A stretch of DNA of 64,000 nt, taken from NCBI GenBank assembly GCA_963575745.1, contig CAUYUJ010022394.1:1-64000 (forward strand), written 5' to 3'. The DNA comes from Prorocentrum cordatum (lineage: Eukaryota > Sar > Dinophyceae > Prorocentrales > Prorocentraceae). Under the pieces are notes generated by a model. That model saw nothing but the letters and a program-made list of their open reading frames with translations. It ran no database searches and was not told the DNA's origin. Shown here one piece after another: positions 42,409 to 52,275 of the stretch. Positions within the stretch are counted from its first letter, which is position 1, and each line of letters begins with the position of its first letter. Made by a program: the position numbers and the translations under genes.

Positions 42409-42860
42409 GAACTATTATTACTTCTAAAGAATAATTATTGTTGGGCCCCCTGGTGCACGCCCCCCTCGCCGCGCCTAGGCCGCAGCCACATTTTCATCAT
42501 TTTCGTGAGGAAGTCTCAGGCAAAACGGGGGAGTCCGGATCCGGTTGTTTTGTTGACGCCCGCTTTCCCTGTCAAAAAACAATATAAAATGACATGTCTT
42601 GTTCTAACATAGCCAAACTTCAAGAATCCTTTGCAAAAAATGACACGAAGTGCACACTCGCGCGCGCAAGATGAAATCCTTCCAAAACCTTAGTTTTCGT
42701 AGCGATTTTAACATAAAAACATGAAAAACCCAATGGTTTTTCAAAAAAAAAGTTTCAAACATTCATCCCGCGCGCTCTTGCGGATTTCTTAGGAAACCCA
42801 ATACTTTTTCAACATTTCTGTCAAACGGGCTCTTGCGAGCAACTTTTTCACGTGCTTCGA
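42150..42860. repeat. (TTG)n element, copy 4
   Basis: 5' part: CGAAGTGAAGTGTCCTGACG, stem-loop CCCCCACGAAGTGGGGG (42,289-42,305), ATGAAAACCCTGGCACTGG, then TTG array (42,370-42,409), then ACTATTATTACTTCTAAAGA, CCCCTGGTGCACG and the AT-rich body shared with copy 3. Confidence 0.85.
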
Positions 42861-43160
42861 ACTTCTGCAACAACGGTTGCGCGCCTGCCAGGGCCATCAT
42901 CCCTGTCAAATAATACCATATGGGACACATTCGTTTTTTCTTCGCGCGCGCACGCCGAAATCTTCAAACACCATTGGGTTTCTTAAGAATTTCAGCACCG
43001 CGTATCATAAAATCGCACGAATCGCACCGTAGGTCCTCGAAAAACACGTGCACGGATTTTCCACATTTCTACCCGCGCGCGCTGTCCGAATCCTTAAAAT
43101 CAAATGGTTTTTCAACATTTATGTTACATGAGCTCGCGCGAGCTACTTTCGCACGCAAGT
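42861..43160. other. AT-richer sequence related to the element bodies
   Basis: Contains AATGGTTTTTCAACATTTAT and a self-complementary GAGCTCGCGCGAGCT, both echoed in 42,730-42,850. Likely a diverged 3' body of the same family. No gene. Confidence 0.5.
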
Positions 43161-43380
43161 CACTGTACCCATGCGCCAGTGTAGTAGCCAAGGTCGTCCG
43201 CAGGCCACGAAGTGAAGTGTCCGAACGTCATAGGGCGGGAAGCTGGGTGTGGGTGGTGGCGAAGAGTCGTTTGGAAATTTGGTAGAGCTTGAACCGGCCC
43301 CCCCACAAAGTGGGGGTATTGCCCGCCTCCTATGAAAACCCTGGCACTGGTGAGAACGGAGTGTCCCCACGTGCTAGTAG

Positions 43381-43468
<88 letters not shown>
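43160..43468. repeat. (TTG)n element, copy 5
   Basis: 5' part aligns over about 190 bp with copy 4 (CGAAGTGAAGTGTCCGAACG; stem-loop CCCCCACAAAGTGGGGG; ATGAAAACCCTGGCACTGG). The TTG array (43,381-43,468) then runs into GTC repeats in place of the usual 3' module. Confidence 0.85.
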
Positions 43469-43690
43469 CTCCGTCACCGTTGCCGTTGCCGTCGCCGTCG
43501 CTGTCGCCTTCGCCGTCGCCGTTGCCGCCGCCGTCACCGCCGCCGCCGCCGTAGTCGTCGTCGGCGTCGTCGTCGTCGTCGGCGTCGGCGTCGTCGTCGC
43601 CCTCGTCGTCGTCGTCGTCGTCGTCGTCGCCCTCGTCGTCGTCGCCCTCGTCGTCGTCGTCGGCGTCGTCGTCGTCGTCGTCGCCAACGT
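43469..43690 (+). repeat. (GTC/GCC)n array
   Basis: Hexamer GTCGCC phase followed by GTC with GGC and CCC variants, similar in structure to 17,905-18,118. Confidence 0.95.
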
Positions 43691-43794
43691 CCCCGTCGCC
43701 GGGCCACGTGCACCCCCCCGCCCAGGAGGGGTTTCCGAAGGTGCCCAGAACTTTTCGGGAGGCTTTCGGCGGCCCTCCTCGCCCCCTTGCCCCT

Positions 43795-44030
43795 TCCCCC
43801 TCGTCCTCCTCCTCCTCCTCCTCCTCCTCCTCCTCCTCCTTCTCCTCGTCATCGTCCTCCTCCTCCTCTTCCTCTCTCCTCCTCCTCCTCCCTCCCTCCT
43901 CCTCCTCCTCCTCCTCCTCCTCCTCTCCTCTCCTCCTCTCCCTCCTCCTTTCCTCCTCCTCCTCCTCCTCCTCCTCCTCACTCTCCTCCTCCTCCTCCTC
44001 CTCCTCCTCCTCCTCCTCCTCCTCCTCGAA
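43795..44030 (+). repeat. (TCC)n array
   Basis: TCC array with CTC, GTC and TTC interruptions, purest at 43,967-44,028. Confidence 0.96.
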
Positions 44031-44275
44031 GTCCGAAGGACGTCTGCGAGTTCCTGAGGTGTGTCGGGCCGCGGGGTGCCGTCCATGAGCTGCGCCTCGT
44101 CGACGGCCGTCCCGGGGAGCTCGGCACTGGCCCCGCGCGGCGGCACGGGGCTTCTGTGCTGCAGACCCTCCCCCGAGCCAAGCAGAGGGACGAGGACCCT
44201 CGGCGTTGCAGAGGTATCACGACCGGCTCTCTCCTCCTCCTCCTCCTCCTCCTCCTCCTCCTCCTCCTCCTCCTC

Positions 44276-44306
<31 letters not shown>

Positions 44307-44460
44307 GCCTCCTCCTCCTCCTCCTCCTCCTCCTCCTCCTCCTCCTCCTCCTCCTCCTCCTCCTCCTCCTCCTCCTCCTCCTGCTCACACGGCAAAGCAA
44401 GGCTGGCTGTGATTTTCGCAGCGCTGCACTCTTCGACGTGGGACCTCCGGTGGGAGGGAG
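44028..44460 (-). CDS. Tentative coding fragment with two poly-Glu tracts
   Basis: On the minus strand one frame stays open across two TCC arrays and has protein-like sequence on both sides: VEECSAAKITASLALPCEQ, then two runs of about 20-25 glutamates separated by AGG, then DTSATPRVLVPLLGSGEG and DEAQLMDGTPRPDTPQELAD. Poly-Glu fits a real coding GAG/GGA repeat, but the plus strand is also open. No family recognised. Confidence 0.3.
44228..44382 (+). repeat. (TCC)n array
   Basis: Nearly pure TCC in two blocks separated by CCCCCCGCC. Confidence 0.97.
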
Positions 44461-45446
44461 GGGACCCTGCCGTCGGGATCCAGGCGCTGTGTAGATCCAG
44501 GCGTCGTGGAGGCATGTCGGCTGGCTTCGTCGCGGATCTGGAGGTCGATGGGGGCCCGATGCTGGGCCCGAGGGTCCTGGAGGATCGATTCAGCTCCAGA
44601 GAGGTCGAGGCCCTGGGCCGGTCTTCGGACGCCAGGCAGAGCGTTGTGCTTCTTCGTGGTTTCGGATCTCCAGGAAGTCAGCGGCACACGTGCAAGTGGC
44701 CTCAAGCACATTGGCTCCGTTTGAGCTGAGCGCATGGGCTCCCTATTGGAAGAAGCCGCCGCCTTGTGCTTACATTTCTCCCCGCGCGCCTGTCCATTCG
44801 CCCGCTGGTAGGGCTGGCCAGCTGCCTGGCCTGGTCTGGTCTGTTCTGGTCTGCTCTGTCCTGGTCTTTCCTCGGCTTCTCTTCCTGTCTCCGCGTGTGC
44901 CTGTTTCGGGCTCTGCGCGCCAGCCTCGCCACACGCTCGGGGTGCGTTCTGACCCCTGAGCCGCCCGCCCCGTCTTTGTTTTCCTTCGGCCGCGTCCTTC
45001 CTCCATCCTCCTGCATGGTGGCGCAATTCGCTCCAAAGGCACCCCCGCTTAAGCCTCTCATCGCCAGCGCAGTTGCCCTCTGCCTAGCCGCCGACGCCCA
45101 AACTGTTGCGGGCTCTGTCCCGGATCTGGCCTTGGCCCTGGCTCCAGCTCTCTTTCTTTGTGTTTGCACGCAATTCTCGCTACCTCTCTTTGTTCCTGTC
45201 CCCATCGCTGCCTCTGCCCCTGCCGCCGTCTCCGTCTTCGGCTCCGTCCCGTGTCGGGCCAGCTCTTGGTGGCGACCTTCCTTCGCCCAGGGAGGGGACG
45301 GAGATCGCCAGAGGGCGGGGGGCATCAGGCGCTGCTGAGCCAGCAGGCGGCGCACATGGCGCCGGCGGTGCCTGCTCAAGGTGCAGGCGTCCGGAAGGGG
45401 GGATGCGCGCGATGTCTGTGTAGCGTGGTGGGGAAAACCTGGGGGA
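44461..45446. other. Unique 1-kb island
   Basis: Open on both strands. Plus 44,515-44,729 has protein-like sequence (MSAGFVADLEVDGGPMLGPR, then EDRFSSREVEALGRSSDAR), and an overlapping minus frame is also plausible. A short TGGTCTGGTCTGTTCTGGTC run lies near 44,830. No motif recognised. Confidence 0.45.
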
Positions 45447-45597
45447 GGAAGAGAGAGAGAGAGAGAGAGATAGAGAGAGAGGAGGCGGAGAGGGACGAGG
45501 GGGAGGAGGAGGATGAGGAGGAGGAGGAGGAGGATGAGGAGGAGAAGGAGGAAGAGGAGGAGGATGAGGAGGAGGAGGAGGAGGACAAGGAAGAGTA
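45447..45597 (+). repeat. (GA)n then (GGA)n array
   Basis: GA dinucleotides (45,449-45,480) followed by GGA with GAT and GAA variants. Confidence 0.95.
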
Positions 45598-46111
45598 GGA
45601 CGAGTGTAAACCCAAGACGCATCAACGATGTTGCAGTAACCCCTCCCTCTTCGTAAGCTCCTACGGATGTACTGTCGCTGCGGGAAGAGCCCCGTTGGAG
45701 GACAGACGTTTGAACATCTCCAACCGTGCCAGGTGACATTCCTGGGACTCCGACGCCGCGAGTCAGCGTTACTGTTGCGACCTCACGATCCGAAGTCGTG
45801 CCCGAACACCTAATCTGGGACGCCAACAGCGCGAATCAACGTGAGTGTCGCGCCCTGACAATCCTACATCGTGCCAGAGCACAATTTTTGGGACGACCAC
45901 CGTGACAATCGTTGACGCTGTCGTAAGCTGTTATGACGATGGTGCGCGGCACTAAGGCGAGAGCCATATTTTGAAAAGGAAATGCCCTCCATCCGTGAAA
46001 CTTTTTGCAAGCTTTTGAGGACGAATGTGCGCGGACCTCAAGCAACAACCGCATTTTGAAAACGGCCAGCCCTCCATCTGTGAAGCTCTTGCAACCTTCG
46101 GTTTTCACGCT
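45598..46111. repeat. 73-bp and 85-bp tandem repeats
   Basis: Three copies of a 73-bp unit (landmark TGGGAC at 45,743, 45,816, 45,889) are followed by two copies of an 85-bp unit (landmark ATTTTGAAAA at 45,968 and 46,053). The second unit shares GCATTTTGAAAA with the end of the 53-bp repeat at 11,970. Confidence 0.8.
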
Positions 46112-46558
46112 TCAGAACCGTAAGTGGTGAGGAAGTCTTGGGCGAAACGTCTGGCCCGCCCTACCAGCACGTCTCAGGGTGCGACAGGGGGGCGTATTTA
46201 CAAGGGAGAAGGATGGGGGAGGAGGATGAGGAGGAGGAGGAGGAGTGGAGTGGAGTTGAGTGGAGCCCATCACAGAGTCGTGATTTGCGTGGAACCTACC
46301 TGCGGCACTGGCCTGCTCTCCGCGAGTATCACGAAACCGAACACGACGAAGTAGTCGTGGAACTGTCACCCGTATTTCAGATTTTCCAGCCCCCACGACA
46401 AGAGAGCCCACAGTATCTTCATTTTTTAGGTTCCCCACAGCCAGGGTAATACCAAACGTGACCATTGAAAGGGTGGTGAAACTACCCACCAAGCGACGCT
46501 GCAAATTCCGAATGGCATAACGCAGCTTGTATTTGAAAGGCTCACACTCACCACACAC
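46112..46558 (-). CDS. Tentative coding fragment, unknown protein
   Basis: Minus-strand frame of about 148 codons with protein-like sequence: KYKLRYAIRNLQRRLVGSF, then a hydrophobic stretch (MVTFGITLAVGNL) and KSEIRVTVPRLLRRVRFRD. It could hold one membrane segment. The overlapping plus frame (46,138-46,449: DLRGTYLRHWPALREYHETE) is a serious competitor. No family recognised. Confidence 0.3.
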   Translation of the reverse strand: MCGECEPFKYKLRYAIRNLQRRLVGSFTTLSMVTFGITLAVGNLKNEDTVGSLVVGAGKSEIRVTVPRLLRRVRFRDTRGEQASAAGRFHANHDSVMGSTQLHSTPPPPPHPPPPSFSLVNTPPCRTLRRAGRAGQTFRPRLPHHLRF

Positions 46559-46919
46559 AGGGCTTCACCGTAGAGAGTGCAGGCCGACTCGAGTATCTGA
46601 TGCCGCTGGGAACCAACGGATGGGAGATCAGCAAGACAGGGCCCCCCCGAGCGTTACCGCCGAGCTACAGTCCACCCACCGCAAGCGTGAAGCAGCTTCA
46701 CAGAAGCCGCCCGCGCCAGGCCACGTAGGGAATCTGACAGCCGCCGCCGGCGCAATGACCAGGGTCAACGGTGCACCTCCAGAAGTGCTACACCGAGCAG
46801 CAGCGCACTGAACATTTGAATTGGTGACTTGCGAATGGACCATGCAAAATGAGTGAACCCTTGCAAGGAGCACCAGTGACGTACACCCAGGGATGGGGGG
46901 AGGCTTTTGCAAAGGCATG
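46559..46919. other. Unique sequence, no gene recognised
   Basis: Short frames on both strands without motifs. Confidence 0.45.
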
Positions 46920-47038
46920 CCCGGAGGAGGATAAGGAGGAGTAGGAAGAGGATGAGGAGGAGGAGAAGGATGAGGAGGAGGAGGAGGCGGAGTAGGAAGA
47001 GGAGATGATGATGCTGCTGCTGCTGATGATGATGATGC

Positions 47039-47079
<41 letters not shown>

Positions 47080-47195
47080 CTGATGCTGCTGCTGATGATG
47101 AGATGATTCTGAGATGATGATTATGAGATGATCATGATGATGATGATGATGATGCTGATGCTGATGCTGGTGCTGCTGCTGATGATGATGCTGCT

Positions 47196-47226
<31 letters not shown>

Positions 47227-47283
47227 ATGAGGAGGAGGAGGAGGAGGAGGAGGAGGAGGAGGAGGAGGAGGAGGAGGAGGGAG
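46920..47283 (+). repeat. GGA-GAT-GGA compound array
   Basis: GGA (46,924-47,003), GAT/GCT (47,004-47,228), GGA (47,229-47,283), then directly the TCTTGGG array: the same order as at 28.2-29.1 kb. Confidence 0.95.
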
Positions 47284-48900
47284 AGGAGGTCTCTTGGGGC
47301 CCTTTTCGGGCCTCCTGGGGTCGTTGCGGGGTCCTCAGAGGGACTTTGTGGGGGCCCCTGGGGACCTCTAGGGAGCTTCTTGTCCTTCGGAGGCCGCATT
47401 GGAGGCCTCACTGGGTCGGCTTGGTGTCCTCTTGGGGCGGTTCGGGGCCGCCTTGGAGGGCTGTGGGGCCGCCTCGGGGGCGTGCTGGGCAGTTTTTGGG
47501 GTATCTTTTGGCCCGTCTTGTGGCCTTTTCGGGGGGCGTTTTGGGGCCGTCTTGGGGCTATATTGGCAGCTTTGGAGGCGTCTTTGAGGCCATCGTATGC
47601 GTTTTGGAGGTCTCTTGGGCCATCTTGGGGCCCTCTTGGGGCCGTCTTGGGCCGTCCTGGTCCGTCGGAAGCCCGGAACGACGCAGCCGCCCAACTCCTT
47701 CGAACATCCAGAGGGGAATTACTGGCTTTGGCTCCCGCTGGCCCTGCCTGGGGTCTTCTGGGAGGCCTCTTGGGCCTTTTTCGGAGGTCTCTTGGGGCCC
47801 TCTTTGGCCATCTTGGGACAGTCTTCGGCCGTCTCAGTGCCATCTTGGCCGTCTTGGAGGCGTCTTGGAGGTGCTGTCCAGCTGCTTGCGGCAAGTCGTG
47901 CCGCCTTGGCGCCGTCCTGGGCTGTCGAGTGGCCTTCCAGGGCCGTCTGGGGTGCCTCTGGAGGTCCTCTCGGGCCGTCTTGGAGCCGTCTTGGATGCCT
48001 CCTGGGCCATCGTGGGTCTTCTAGGCATCTTGGGCCATCTCGGTGTCCTAAGTTGTCTGCATGGGCCGTCTTGGAAGCTCGGGGCGCGGCCCTGTTTTAT
48101 AACGAGGGGTCTTGGCCGCGGGCCCAGGTTTGTTCGAGAGATCATGGCCTCGGGGGGGGGGGCACCTTCATGGAAATATGCAAGCCCTGCAGAGGAGCAC
48201 CTGACATTCTAGCACGCCTCCACGTGCCAGGCGGCACGATGGCGGATTGGGCGTCTTGGAGATCTTGTGGACCATCTCGGGGTAGTTTTGGGGGCCTCTT
48301 GGGCCATCTCGGGTCCGTTTTGGAGGCCTCTTGGGCCGTCTTGGGGACGTCATGAGGGCCTCTTGGACTGTCTTGGATTGTTGGAAGCCCGACAGGGAGC
48401 AAACGCCCAAATCTTGAACACGCCAAAGGAGCAATACGTTCGCCTTCTTTAGGCCCTTCTTAGGGTCCTCTTGGAGGCCTCTTCGGCCGTCTGTGGGGCT
48501 TCTGGGGAACCTGTTGTGCCTTCTCGAGGCCTTCTCGGGCAATCTAGGTGCCATCTTGGTGGTCTTCAACGCGTATTGAAGGCCATCTTGGAGTCTTGGA
48601 GGCCATCTTGGGGACCATATTGGGCGTCTTGAAGGCGGAGGGGGGTCCTTCCGCGTCGCCGGCGTGATCGAGACCTTCCATGGGTACCTTTTGGAAGGGC
48701 CAGAACAGTCGAACATCTGGCACGCCAACATTCCCTGTAGATTTACCACAGGTGGCGGCGTATCTAGTGGCCTTCGGCGCATCCCACCCCTTGCCTGGGT
48801 TGTGGGCCATTCGCCTCTTGGATGCGTACTGGGGTGGTCTCTTGCGATGCCCCTCGGAGGCCGTGGGAGGCCTCTTGAGGGAGCTCTTGGGGCCTCCCGG
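47284..48900 (+). repeat. TCTTGGG-type array, plus orientation, 1.6 kb
   Basis: Longest array of this family. Units 10-12 bp such as GGGGCCGTCTT. Three spacer blocks (47,665-47,725, 48,372-48,440, 48,690-48,745) each contain GGAAG(C)CC(G/C)GA and a CGAACATC or TTGAACAC string, marking higher-order units of unequal length. No stop-free frame here is taken as a gene. Confidence 0.92.
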
Positions 48901-49119
48901 CTCTCGCTGTGTGGCTCGTCGACGAGCCGCGCGTGAAGCCCCGAGGGCGCTTTTCACTCAGTGCCGCTACGGTGGCGGACTATCGAGGGCAGTTTTTGGT
49001 GACCGGCCTGATTGATCGAACTCCACGTCGCCACGCCCGCCCAGCTCTTCTTTCCCTGATGCGATGTCGCAGGAGCCTGCTTTTCTTCGGGTGGCCTATC
49101 CCCCCCATCGAAAAAAACG
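48901..49119. other. Unique spacer
   Basis: Moderate GC, no recognised gene; leads into the Gln-rich frame. Confidence 0.4.
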
Positions 49120-50097
49120 TTGGTCGAGGCTTTGGCCTGGGTGTTTGGGCGGTGGGGCGATGGCTCCGACAACGCGGCCGTCTATCTGCACAACTCGTAC
49201 CGTCTTCGATCAAGGTGCGGTGAAGAAGGCCTGTCCGTGTCTTTGGGATACTACTGTCTTACCTGGATGCCGCTGGATGTGGTTCCAGTCCTTCTTGTCG
49301 TGTTCCGCGACGTCGGCGAGTCCTTCGTGTCCTGCAGATCTCGTCTCATCGAAGCGATCGTGTCTGCCCGTTGCCGCTGCTTCTGCTGCTGCCGTAGCGC
49401 CTCCTGCTCCTCCTGCTCCTCCTCGTCCTCGTCCTCCCCTATTTCTTATACCGTGCGCCCAGAAGCGTTGGTGCCCGAGGCCGGATTGGTCGAGCTTGAT
49501 TGCCCTCTTCCTTCTGTCCGTGGATGGCCTCCACTCGAAGTTTGGGGGCGAGAGGGATCCATCTTCGAGCGCCTGATCCGCCCAACCAGCATCTTACCTT
49601 CTCCTGCTCTTGCCTTCCTCGCGCGGGCTCTCCAGCCTCCCGCGCCAGGGAGCACCATGGCCGGACTGCTGGCCCACGCGCAGCCCGCGATGCGCCCAGC
49701 CGGCGCGGGCGCGCCCCCGTTTGGCATCCGGCCTGCGGCCGCAGTGCCGAGCGGCCAGTCGCCCGAGCAGGCGCTGGCAGCCTCTGCCATGCAGTACCTG
49801 CAGCAGCAGCCGGAGCAGCAGCCGCCGCAGCAGCCCGTGCAGCAGCAGGTGCAGCCGCAGCAGCTGCAGCAGCAGGTGCAGCAGCAGGAGCAGCAGCAGC
49901 AACAGCAGCAGCAGCAGACGTCGCACGCTCGGCGGCCTCCCTCGACCAGCTTACCTCTCTCCAGATCTCCGACGGCACGATCTTTTTCGAATCCAGGCCC
50001 CTGGGGTCCGTTTTCGGGCCCAGGGCCCTCAAACGTAGATTTGTTGCGAAATACTGTCCCCAGGGAAGGGGTCGCGACCTCAGGGGCCGCGCACTGA
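49120..50097 (+). CDS. Tentative coding exon with Gln-rich tract
   Basis: One plus frame of about 326 codons that, unlike most here, is mainly non-repetitive. Notable stretches are RPEALVPEAGLVELDCPLPS, IFERLIRPTSILPSPALAFL, MAGLLAHAQPAMRPAGAGAP and a Gln-rich tract (49,798-49,917) with Pro and Val interruptions. ATG at 49,660 is the most natural start if this is a first exon. After the CAG tract a different frame reads LDQLTSLQISDGTIFFE, so a frame change or splice may follow. Gln-rich regions occur in transcription-related proteins, but I do not assign a function. Confidence 0.35.
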   Translation: MVEALAWVFGRWGDGSDNAAVYLHNSYRLRSRCGEEGLSVSLGYYCLTWMPLDVVPVLLVVFRDVGESFVSCRSRLIEAIVSARCRCFCCCRSASCSSCSSSSSSSPISYTVRPEALVPEAGLVELDCPLPSVRGWPPLEVWGREGSIFERLIRPTSILPSPALAFLARALQPPAPGSTMAGLLAHAQPAMRPAGAGAPPFGIRPAAAVPSGQSPEQALAASAMQYLQQQPEQQPPQQPVQQQVQPQQLQQQVQQQEQQQQQQQQQTSHARRPPSTSLPLSRSPTARSFSNPGPWGPFSGPGPSNVDLLRNTVPREGVATSGAAH

Positions 50098-50162
50098 AAA
50101 CATCGCATCCGCAGATGTCACGGTCCTGTGGGTTCGCCGGTGAGGGTCGTGCCGAGTTGCCA

Positions 50163-50368
50163 GAGTTCCTCCTCTTCCTCCTCCTCCTCCTCCTCCTCCT
50201 CCTCCTCCTCCACTCCCTCCTCCTCCTCCTCCTCCTCCTCCTCCTCCCTCCTCCTCCACTCCCTCCTCTTCCACCTCCTCCTCCTCCTCCTCCCTCCTCC
50301 TCCTCCTCCTCCTCCTCCTCCTCCTCCTCCTCCTCCTCCTCCTCCTCCTCCTCCTCCCCCTCTCCGTA
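50163..50368 (+). repeat. (TCC)n array
   Basis: TCC array with CAC interruptions. Confidence 0.97.
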
Positions 50369-50476
50369 GACTTTGGCCCAAGATGTCCGCTTCACTGAGA
50401 GTGAAGTGGGTACCGCTGGTCCGCGGCCATACCCTGTCGGGCGCGCGTGGGGCGCGTCGGCGCGAGGCCGCCTGCC

Positions 50477-51292
50477 ATGCCAAAGTGCGGCGGGCGAGGC
50501 GGAATGAATAATTACTACGCCTGCCCCGTGTGGCAAGCAGGTCAAGCGCCAGGGCAAGAAGAGCCGGCGTGATGCTGCTGCTGCTGATGATGATGCTGAT
50601 GCTGATGCTGATGCTGATGCTGATGGTGATGGTGATTATGACGATGCTGGTCGTGGTCCTGCTCAACCTGAAGCCCGTGACGGCTCCCAGTCTCCTGCTC
50701 CTCGTGATGTCGGGTTCGAGCTTGGTGAATATAAGCCTATGGATGATGAGCCTGAGTCTGAAGGAGAGGAATTCGGACGAGACGACTACAGCTGCCAGTT
50801 CGTTCGGGTTCAGCTCGCTGCAGCCAGGGGCCCTCCCTCGCAGTCGAGGGCCAGATCAAACGTCTTGCCGACGCGAACAGTTGAAGGCTTCTTCTCGTAT
50901 GCGTGATTTTGTTCGCAACTTATTAACCTTACCGAAGGTGATGCTGAACGATTCAGCGCCGAAAAGCCCAACTCTCTTCATCGGCGACTTCAAGAATCGC
51001 TGGACGTATGCCGTGTTCGACTTCGAGGCGAGGAGCTGAGAACCGCATCGACGAGCATGGCCCCGCCATCGTCGGCATCTGCATGGCAATTCAAGAACTT
51101 CCCGCCGCACTCGCATTTGCGAATGCCCAGCCTCCCAAGCCTCCTGCCAGTGTGTCGGGACTCGAGCGGCCGGTTCAAGGTCCTCGCCACGAAACTCACG
51201 CCGCTCGCCAACATCCAGCAGCTGCTCGGGGGCTGGCTCACAGGGGTCGGCGTCCAGGCAAAGGACTTCGAGATCCCCTCTGCTGAAGCCGT
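50477..51292 (+). pseudogene. Cys-pair and acidic N-terminal segment of a decayed gene
   Basis: ATG at 50,477 begins MPKCGGRGGMNNYYACPV. A one-base frame change (near 50,527) would complete a CxxC pair, followed by GKQVKRQGKKSRRD. The new frame continues as an Ala/Asp run from a GCT/GAT microsatellite, then FELGEYKPMDDEPESEGEEF and SCQFVRVQLAAARG, a TGA at 50,904, and then LTEGDAERFSAEKPNSLHRR. The composition is strongly protein-like. Its position just upstream of the endonuclease and reverse-transcriptase remnants suggests the N-terminal part of the same retroelement, but an unrelated gene is possible. Confidence 0.45.
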
Positions 51293-51295
51293 CTC

Positions 51296-51536
51296 GAGGA
51301 GGAGGAGGAGGAGGAGGAGGAGGAGGAGGAGGAGGAGGAGGAGGAGGAGGAGGAGGAGGAGGAGGAGGAGGAGGAGGAGGAGGAGGGAGGAGGAGGATGA
51401 GGAGGAGGAGGAGGAGGAGAGGAGGAGGAGGAGGAGGAGGAGGAGGAGGAGGAGGAGGAGGAGGAGGAGGAGGAGGAGGAGGAGGAGGGGAGGGGAGGAG
51501 GAGGAGGAGGAGGAGGAGGAGGAGGAGGAGGAGGAC
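51296..51536 (+). repeat. (GGA)n array inside the retroelement remnant
   Basis: About 240 bp of nearly pure GGA separating the N-terminal segment from the endonuclease part. Confidence 0.97.
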
Positions 51537-52275
51537 GTGGCTTCTCTTCTTGGTGGCGCGCCGTTCGGCAGCGCCACGGGTCCTGCGGTGCGGCGGGCGG
51601 TCGGGGCGCGGAGCGCGCGCCAGCGCGGGCGTGGCCACTCGAAGCGGTTCGAGGTTCGGTCGGCAGGCGGCGACGTGTCCGCCGGACCCTGACCAGACAC
51701 AGGCAGCGGCAGGTCAAGCTCGAAGGGCAAGGCGAGGAGCGCAGAGAGGCCTTCCGTGGCAGGAGCGGGCCCAGGAAGTGTTGTTCTGCGATCGCGGTCG
51801 CGGCTGCGCCATTGCAGGTCGGGGTCCAGCATTCGTCGTCGCACCTGTGCCCAGCAGCGCACCGTCGGAGCAGTGCTGGGCCACCAGCATCGTCACCAAT
51901 CTCGGCCTCTACAAGGAGTGGATTGACGCCCTCGCCAAGACGAGCGTTGTTGCGCCGCCCGAGGCAGCCAAGTTCGGTATTTGACGATTTCGTCACACTC
52001 ATTGGTGGTCAGCGCCAAGGTCCTCCACCGCTGGCGTTCACCTCGTGGAGCGCTCGTGAGTTCCTCCATTGCCAGGGCGGGAAGGCGGCCAGCAATCTCG
52101 GATGCCTTCGTCGCTTGGACTTCGCTCGTGGGGCCGTCGCCTTGCAGGGGCTTCATCAAGACGAGCTGCAGCCGCAAGCGCTTTGGGACAAAGTTTTGAT
52201 CGGCCTCCAGGTGTTCCCCAGTGTGCGAGGGGTCTGCACTGCGAGGGGGCGTGCCTACGATCGTCGGGCGCAAGA
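51537..52275 (+). pseudogene. Decayed coding region between GGA array and endonuclease motif
   Basis: Protein-like segments in different frames: SIVTNLGLYKEWIDALAKTS (near 51,885-51,945) and SVFDDFVTLIGGQRQGPPPL (near 51,975-52,035). No motif named. Probably the amino-terminal side of the endonuclease domain. Confidence 0.35.
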
